DNA of 38,462 nt from Deltaproteobacteria bacterium (GTDB lineage Bacteria > Desulfobacterota > Desulfobacteria > Desulfobacterales > Desulfobacteraceae): the NCBI GenBank assembly GCA_013151635.1, contig JAADHV010000050.1, positions 1 to 38,462 of the forward strand. Reading direction: 5' to 3'. The translations under genes and the position numbers were made by a program. The notes under the pieces are model-generated. The model was given only the letters and a program-made list of their open reading frames with translations. It was not told the DNA's origin and made no database searches. Positions 34,630-38,462 of the stretch are shown here, one piece after another. Positions within the stretch are counted from its first letter, which is position 1. Each line of letters begins with the position of its first letter.

Positions 34630-35682
34630 CTATGCAATGACAATCCCCACTGGTTTTTCAACCACGTGCCCGACCTTCCGTGCAATAGCAACACCGGCTT
34701 TTTCCAAAGCCTTGATAAGACCTGCACTTTGGGAATCAGGCACAGACAGCAAAAGCCCTCCCGAGGTCTGAGGATCAAAAAGCAGCTCCTCTTCTTTTTT
34801 TGACAGGGATGTCTTAATCTCAAAGCTGTGGCGTTTCACCATCCTCCGGTTGCCCTTGTTGCTGCCGGTTGACTCGCCCTTATTATACATCTCCAGGGCA
34901 TGAGGATATATCGGAAGCGCCTTAAAATCCACCACAACCCCGAAGCCGCATCCAAGGGATATCTCAAGGATATGCCCGAGAATACCAAAACCTGTGATAT
35001 CTGTACAGGCGTGCACTTCAAAGCTTCTAGCTGTTTCCATGGCAATATTATTCAAGGAAGCAAGCAAAGGCAGGATATCTTTTTCCAGGTCTTTAAACGG
35101 CAGTTTGCCGGACCGCACAGCATTAAACAGCACACCCGAACCTATGGGTTTTGTCAGGACCAAAGAATCACCCGGCCTTGAACCCGCATTGGTGAGCACC
35201 TGGTCCGGCTCCACTATGCCATTGACACAAAGACCGTATTTTGGTTCCTCATCATCAACCGTATGACCTCCCACCAGACAGGCTCCAGCTTCCACGACCT
35301 TGTCATGCCCGCCCCGCAAAATATCATGCAGAACCCCCATATCAAGTTTTTTGGAAGGAAACATTACCACATTCAAGGCTGTAAGAGGTTTTCCACCCAT
35401 GGAATATATATCTGAAATGGAATTTGCCGCTGCAATCTGGCCGAACCAATATGGATCGTCTACCGGAGGCGTTATGAAATCAATGGTATTAACCATGGCC
35501 ATCCCATTGGATAATTTATACACTGCCGCATCGTCAGAAGTTTCAATGCCTACCATAAGATTTGGATCAGATGGCGGCGTAAGGCCCTTTAGCGCATCCG
35601 ACAGATCTGTCGGACTTATTTTTGCAGCTCAGCCGCAGGTTCTTGCAAGGCCGGTCAAAGTCTTTTTTTTAAAAAACCGCAT
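34630..35682 (-). CDS. selD: SelD, selenide water dikinase, with catalytic selenocysteine (UGA readthrough)
   Basis: SelD makes selenophosphate from selenide and ATP, the selenium donor for selenocysteine and selenouridine. The gene continues upstream of an apparent ATG at 35556: TGA at 35631-35629 is in frame at codon 18, inside LARTCG-U-AAKISP, exactly where E. coli SelD has catalytic Cys17, followed by the essential Lys (K21 here). Upstream the frame starts at ATG 35682, giving 350 residues against 347 in E. coli. Other family motifs are SDDAAVYK, NTIDFITPPVDDPYWFGQIA, AGACLVGGHTVDDEEP, TDITGFGILGHILE and LFDPQTSGGLLLSV. A SECIS-type hairpin follows the TGA. A pipeline that stops at TGA would lose the first 42 residues. 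Confidence 0.95.
35597..35631 (-). promoter_or_regulatory. bacterial SECIS element for SelD selenocysteine insertion
   Basis: Read on the minus strand, the TGA (35631-35629) is followed by 14 bases and then the perfect palindrome TCCGACAGATCTGTCGGA (35614-35597). It can fold as a 7-base stem with a GAUC loop. The loop begins 21 bases after the UGA and its first base is G, both within the known rules for bacterial SECIS elements bound by SelB. The palindrome lies in coding sequence (SPTDLSDA), which makes such perfect symmetry notable. Confidence 0.85.
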
Positions 35683-35766
35683 ATACCATTCCCAGTAAAA
35701 TTAAAATATTAATATTAATTGTATCTGATTTACAAATAACTTAAAACCAATATTTTCAATTATTCA

Positions 35767-35795
35767 TTGACATGGCTCTTATGATTGAATTAAAG
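35767..35795 (+). promoter_or_regulatory. weak promoter candidate before the flavin oxidoreductase
   Basis: A perfect -35 TTGACA (35767-35772) stands 17 bases from a poor -10, TTAAAG (35790-35795). It lies in the divergent gap between selD and the oxidoreductase. The -10 match is weak, so a regulator may be needed or the call may be wrong. Confidence 0.25.
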
Positions 35796-35860
35796 CCCTT
35801 AATGAACAGCAGCTTGCTTGAAAAATTAATTTAAGAAAATACTAAACAGGGGAAATACTA

Positions 35861-37864
35861 ATGAAAGATCCCATTTTTGAACCTATCACCATAAATAACC
35901 TTAAAATCAAAAACAGGATATATCTTCCTGCAATGCACCTTGGCATGGCAAATAATTTTGAAGTCACAGACCGGATTATTAATTTCTATGCCCAGAGGGC
36001 CAAAGGCGGGCCGGGAATAATCTGTGCCGGATATGCAACAATTGATGAACTTTCAGGCAATACCCAGAATATAGGTGCCCACGATGACAAATTCATACCA
36101 GGGCTCAAAAAACTTTCAAAGGTCATAAAAGACAACGGATCTTTAAGCGCAATCCAGATCAACCATGCGGGCCGGTATAATTTTTCTTTTTTCCTTAATG
36201 GAGAAAAACCTGTGGCGCCCTCTCCCATAGCGTCAAGAATGACAAAAGAGACCCCGAAGGAAATGACAAGTGATGAAATAAAAACAACCATAAACTCTTT
36301 TGCACAGGCTGCATCAAGGGTTAAAAGAGCAGGATTTGATGCTGTTGAAGTATTGAGCGGAACAGGATACCTGATAAGTGAATTTCTTTCTCCCCTGACC
36401 AATCAGCGTACCGACAAATACGGAGGCAGCTTTAAAAACAGAATGAGGTTCGGACTTGAGGTTGTGGAAGCTGTCAGGGATACTGTAGGAAAAGATTTTC
36501 CCCTGATTGTAAGAATGAACGGTAATGACTTCATGCCCGGCGGGAACTCAAAAGCTGAACTTAAAGAATATGCGAAAATCCTGTCAGAAGGCCTTGTTGA
36601 TGCACTTTGCATCAATGTGGGATGGCACGAGGCAAGGGTCCCCCAAATTGTGGCATCCGTACCAGGGGGCGCCTTTTCATACCTTGCCAGGGGAATAAAA
36701 GAAAAAGTAAAAGTGCCGGTTATTGCAAGCCACAGGATTAATGATCCCAAAATCGCAAGGCAGTTACTGGAAGACGGCATGTGCGACATGGTGGCCATGG
36801 GCCGCAGTCTTATTGCCGACCCTATGCTCCCTGAAAAAACAAGGCTTGGAAAAGAAAACGAAATCGTACACTGCATTGCCTGCGCCCAGGGATGCTTTGA
36901 TAACCTTTTCAAGTTAAAGCATGTTGAATGCCTTTGCAATCCCCTGGCCGGCCATGAAGCAGACAAACCTTTTAAAAAAGCTTCTTCACCTAAAAAAGTC
37001 CTTGTTGCAGGGGCAGGCCCGGCCGGAATGACGGCCGCCATCACCGCCCGCTTACGGGGCCATGATGTGACAATTTATGAAAGCGCCGCAAGGCCCGGCG
37101 GCCAGCTTTACCTTGCAGCCGCCCCTCCTGGAAGAGAAGAATTTGCAAGGCTTGCCAAAGATCTTGAAACACAGGTCGCGGTAAATAAAATACCGCTTGT
37201 TTTAAAAACAAAACTGACAGAAGAAATCATTAGAAAAGAAAACCCTGATGCCATCATAGTCGCAAGTGGTGCCAAACCCCTTATCCCGCCCATTCCGGGG
37301 ATAAACCTCCCCCATGTTGCAGAGTCATGGGATGTACTTCAGGGCAAAGCAGTTACAGGCAAAAAAATTGCCATTATCGGCGGCGGCGCAGTCGGTGTGG
37401 AAACAGCTCTTTTCCTTTCAGAAAAAGGTACACTGCCGGCCCGGGCCGTAAAATTTCTTCTTGTTAACAGGGCCGAGGATCCTGAGACCCTTTTCAAAAT
37501 GGCAACCCTTGGAACTAAAAAGGTCACACTTATTGAAATGCTGGACAAATTAGGCAAAGACATAGGCAAATCCACCAGGTGGGGCATGATGCAGGAGCTT
37601 TCCCGGCATCATATCAAAACCATGACAGGCAGCAAAGTAATAGAAATTACCCCTAAAGGCCTGAATATTGAACAGGACGGTGATATTCATGAAATAGAGG
37701 CTGACACGGTTGTTATTGCAGCAGGTTCTGTTCCATACAATACACTTGAGCCCTTGCTTAAAAAAATGGATGTTGAATTCAAAATTGCCGGGGATGCAAG
37801 ACAGGTTGCCACAGCTTTTCATGCAGTCCACCAAGGCTATAAAGAAGCCGGATTGGAAATATAA
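35861..37864 (+). CDS. FMN/4Fe-4S/FAD NADH:flavin oxidoreductase, 2,4-dienoyl-CoA reductase-like
   Basis: A 667-residue enzyme of the old yellow enzyme/FadH type. Residues 1 to about 330 form an FMN-binding TIM barrel (RIYLPAMHLG, IQINHAGRY, SEFLSPLTNQRTDKYGGSFKNR). A 4Fe-4S cluster follows (C338, C341, C345, C357: CIACAQGC then ECLCNP). From about 375 it has an FAD domain (VLVAGAGPAGMTAAITARLRG) and an NAD(P) domain (IAIIGGGAVGVETALFLSEKG). After that motif lies an extra segment (LPARAVKFLLVNRAEDPETL) absent from E. coli FadH and seen in a branch common in deltaproteobacteria. The substrate may be an enoyl- or dienoyl-CoA. AGGGG lies 8 bases before the ATG. The two acyl-CoA ligases in the window hint at fatty or aromatic acid use. 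Confidence 0.92.
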   Translation: MKDPIFEPITINNLKIKNRIYLPAMHLGMANNFEVTDRIINFYAQRAKGGPGIICAGYATIDELSGNTQNIGAHDDKFIPGLKKLSKVIKDNGSLSAIQINHAGRYNFSFFLNGEKPVAPSPIASRMTKETPKEMTSDEIKTTINSFAQAASRVKRAGFDAVEVLSGTGYLISEFLSPLTNQRTDKYGGSFKNRMRFGLEVVEAVRDTVGKDFPLIVRMNGNDFMPGGNSKAELKEYAKILSEGLVDALCINVGWHEARVPQIVASVPGGAFSYLARGIKEKVKVPVIASHRINDPKIARQLLEDGMCDMVAMGRSLIADPMLPEKTRLGKENEIVHCIACAQGCFDNLFKLKHVECLCNPLAGHEADKPFKKASSPKKVLVAGAGPAGMTAAITARLRGHDVTIYESAARPGGQLYLAAAPPGREEFARLAKDLETQVAVNKIPLVLKTKLTEEIIRKENPDAIIVASGAKPLIPPIPGINLPHVAESWDVLQGKAVTGKKIAIIGGGAVGVETALFLSEKGTLPARAVKFLLVNRAEDPETLFKMATLGTKKVTLIEMLDKLGKDIGKSTRWGMMQELSRHHIKTMTGSKVIEITPKGLNIEQDGDIHEIEADTVVIAAGSVPYNTLEPLLKKMDVEFKIAGDARQVATAFHAVHQGYKEAGLEI

Positions 37865-38033
37865 GCTGTGAATTTGCTATTGAAGTTATCATGAAAAAGT
37901 TTTACTCATGGACTATTCTCCAAATGAATAGGTAGAATTGGTCTTTACGATGGGGTAAAAGTAAACTTATTCTAAATCAGGGAGGATTAAACCAGGGTCT
38001 GCCGGGGGGGGCAACCTACCAAAAGATAAGATT

Positions 38034-38064
38034 GCCTCAATTCCATTTTGATCTGATTAAAAGT
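38034..38064 (-). repeat. CRISPR-like 31-nt repeat, copy A (diverged)
   Basis: Matches copy B at 26 of 31 positions, with 25 of 27 in the core. On the minus strand it begins ACTTTTAATCAG and ends AATGGAATTGAGGC, so the terminal GAAAC of copy B is changed to GAGGC. It lies 329 bases from copy B. Confidence 0.55.
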
Positions 38065-38179
38065 AAGCCCCTTGATCCATCCGGCAGCCGGTGGCAAAGA
38101 GCAGAATCCATTCAGGTGCGGTCTCACCCTTATTGTCTATTTTTGCGATAAAAGTCAGAATCTTATACATTTTTTTCAT
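38057..38179 (-). pseudogene. 40-residue gene remnant
   Basis: The minus strand encodes MKKMYKILTFIAKIDNKGET followed by APEWILLFATGCRMDQGAYF and a stop that falls inside repeat copy A. The arrangement P-E-W-x-x-L-F-x-x-G is loosely like the N-terminus of Mu-type phage protease (I protein), but this is weak. Just upstream (38319-38197) the same strand has an open run including SLITPRIERTDSETCWVRAQ that ends at TAG, like the tail of a preceding gene. Both may be remains of a lost element. Confidence 0.25.
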
Positions 38180-38362
38180 TGCATCGTTCTCGCCTATGAT
38201 ATTTTATCCAAAGGTGGTGAAACTTGAGCCCGGACCCAACAGGTTTCACTGTCTGTCCGCTCAATCCGGGGTGTGATCAACGACAAATATTTATTTCCCG
38301 CCCGCTGTTTGTTTAAATATTAAAAGGGGAGATCAACCTGGGCCTGATATTATAGATGCTCC

Positions 38363-38393
38363 GTTTCAATTCCATTCTGGTCTGATTAAAAGC
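38363..38393 (-). repeat. CRISPR-like 31-nt repeat, copy B (best copy)
   Basis: On the minus strand it begins GCTTTTAATCAGACC and ends AGAATGGAATTGAAAC. The terminal ATTGAAAC is the hallmark 3' end of many type I and type III CRISPR repeats. A partial copy follows at the window edge, and a diverged copy lies 329 bases to the left. Confidence 0.6.
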
Positions 38394-38446
38394 TTAGGGA
38401 TGAATATAAAATAAATTGAACATAATTATATTTTTTCAGGTACCGC

Positions 38447-38462
38447 TCTATAATTCCATTGC
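38447..38462 (-). repeat. partial CRISPR-like repeat, copy C (cut by window end)
   Basis: The last bases of the window, TATAATTCCATTGC on the plus strand, align with the first half of copy B (shared core AATTCCATT). The start would be 84 bases from copy B, longer than a usual repeat-spacer unit. With only about 16 bases visible this may be chance. Confidence 0.3.

Larger units (their letters stand above)
37865..38462. other. 598-base stretch without an intact gene
   Basis: After the oxidoreductase stop I find no complete gene with a family signature. The stretch holds two clear and one partial copy of a CRISPR-like repeat, two short minus-strand gene remnants (38197-38319 and 38057-38179), a run of seven G near 38004-38010 and a very AT-rich right end (38395-38440). 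It looks like a decayed accessory region at the border of something beyond the window. Confidence 0.6.

Noticed and set aside
38101-38130. Third degenerate repeat unit (GAATCCATTCAGGT) 67 bases from copy A
   Set aside because: The spacing would suit a CRISPR unit, but the match covers only about 14 bases with gaps and overlaps the short minus-strand frame, so chance is likely.
38091-38276. 61-codon plus-strand frame near the right end
   Set aside because: No ribosome site or family pattern; the opposite strand of the same bases looks more protein-like.

Overview
The window looks like chromosomal DNA of an anaerobic, Gram-negative deltaproteobacterium, most likely a sulfate reducer of the Desulfobacterales. 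This is inferred from the gene set: indolepyruvate:ferredoxin oxidoreductase, a futalosine-pathway menaquinone gene, a selenocysteine-containing SelD with its SECIS hairpin, a selenium-associated LysR regulator, an Fe-S/flavin dienoyl-CoA-reductase-like enzyme, several acyl-CoA ligases and full LPS machinery. The DNA is moderately AT-rich and densely packed. No tRNA, rRNA, IS element or intact prophage was seen.

Layout. (1) 1-7043, plus strand: an LPS-envelope operon, arnA (5' end cut by the window), arnD, arnT, one SMR-type arnE-like flippase subunit, lptF and lptG. It makes and attaches 4-amino-4-deoxy-L-arabinose to lipid A and extracts LPS from the inner membrane. (2) 7047-9923: two divergent PrmA-type methyltransferases (a divergent paralogue and a canonical PrmA), then a nitrilase-superfamily amidohydrolase. 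(3) 10024-12687: a TetR regulator divergent from a long-chain acyl-CoA synthetase, with an inverted repeat between them. (4) 20940-12671, minus strand: yifB/comM, hslO, a His-rich small protein, iorA, iorB, aroQ, mqnB, tatD and tcdA. (5) 21129-28719, plus strand: lpxC, a DUF4390 protein, an NtrY-like kinase, an NtrX-like regulator whose GAFTGA loop is altered, rsmD, coaD, a selenium-associated LysR regulator and a DUF6125-like protein. A strong divergent promoter pair separates yifB and lpxC. (6) 30508-28716, minus: a small protein and a second acyl-CoA ligase. (7) 30747-33540, plus: an HDOD-GAF-GGDEF-PilZ-like signalling protein and a cold-shock protein with a long leader and a strong terminator. 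(8) 35682-33646, minus: selD and an EamA transporter. (9) 35861-37864, plus: an FMN/4Fe-4S/FAD oxidoreductase. (10) 37865-38462: no intact gene; it holds diverged copies of a roughly 31-nt repeat whose minus-strand end, ATTGAAAC, resembles a CRISPR repeat end, plus gene remnants.

How the parts fit. Regions 1 and 5 are both about the outer membrane: LpxC commits carbon to lipid A, Arn decorates it and LptFG exports it, while NtrY/NtrX lies directly behind lpxC. Selenium use links the LysR-type gene at 27290 to selD at 35682. The points most worth a second look are SelD with its SECIS element, the CRISPR-like repeats at the right edge, the NtrX-like regulator without a GAFTGA motif, the unusual lptF start, the paired PrmA paralogues and the multi-domain HDOD protein.
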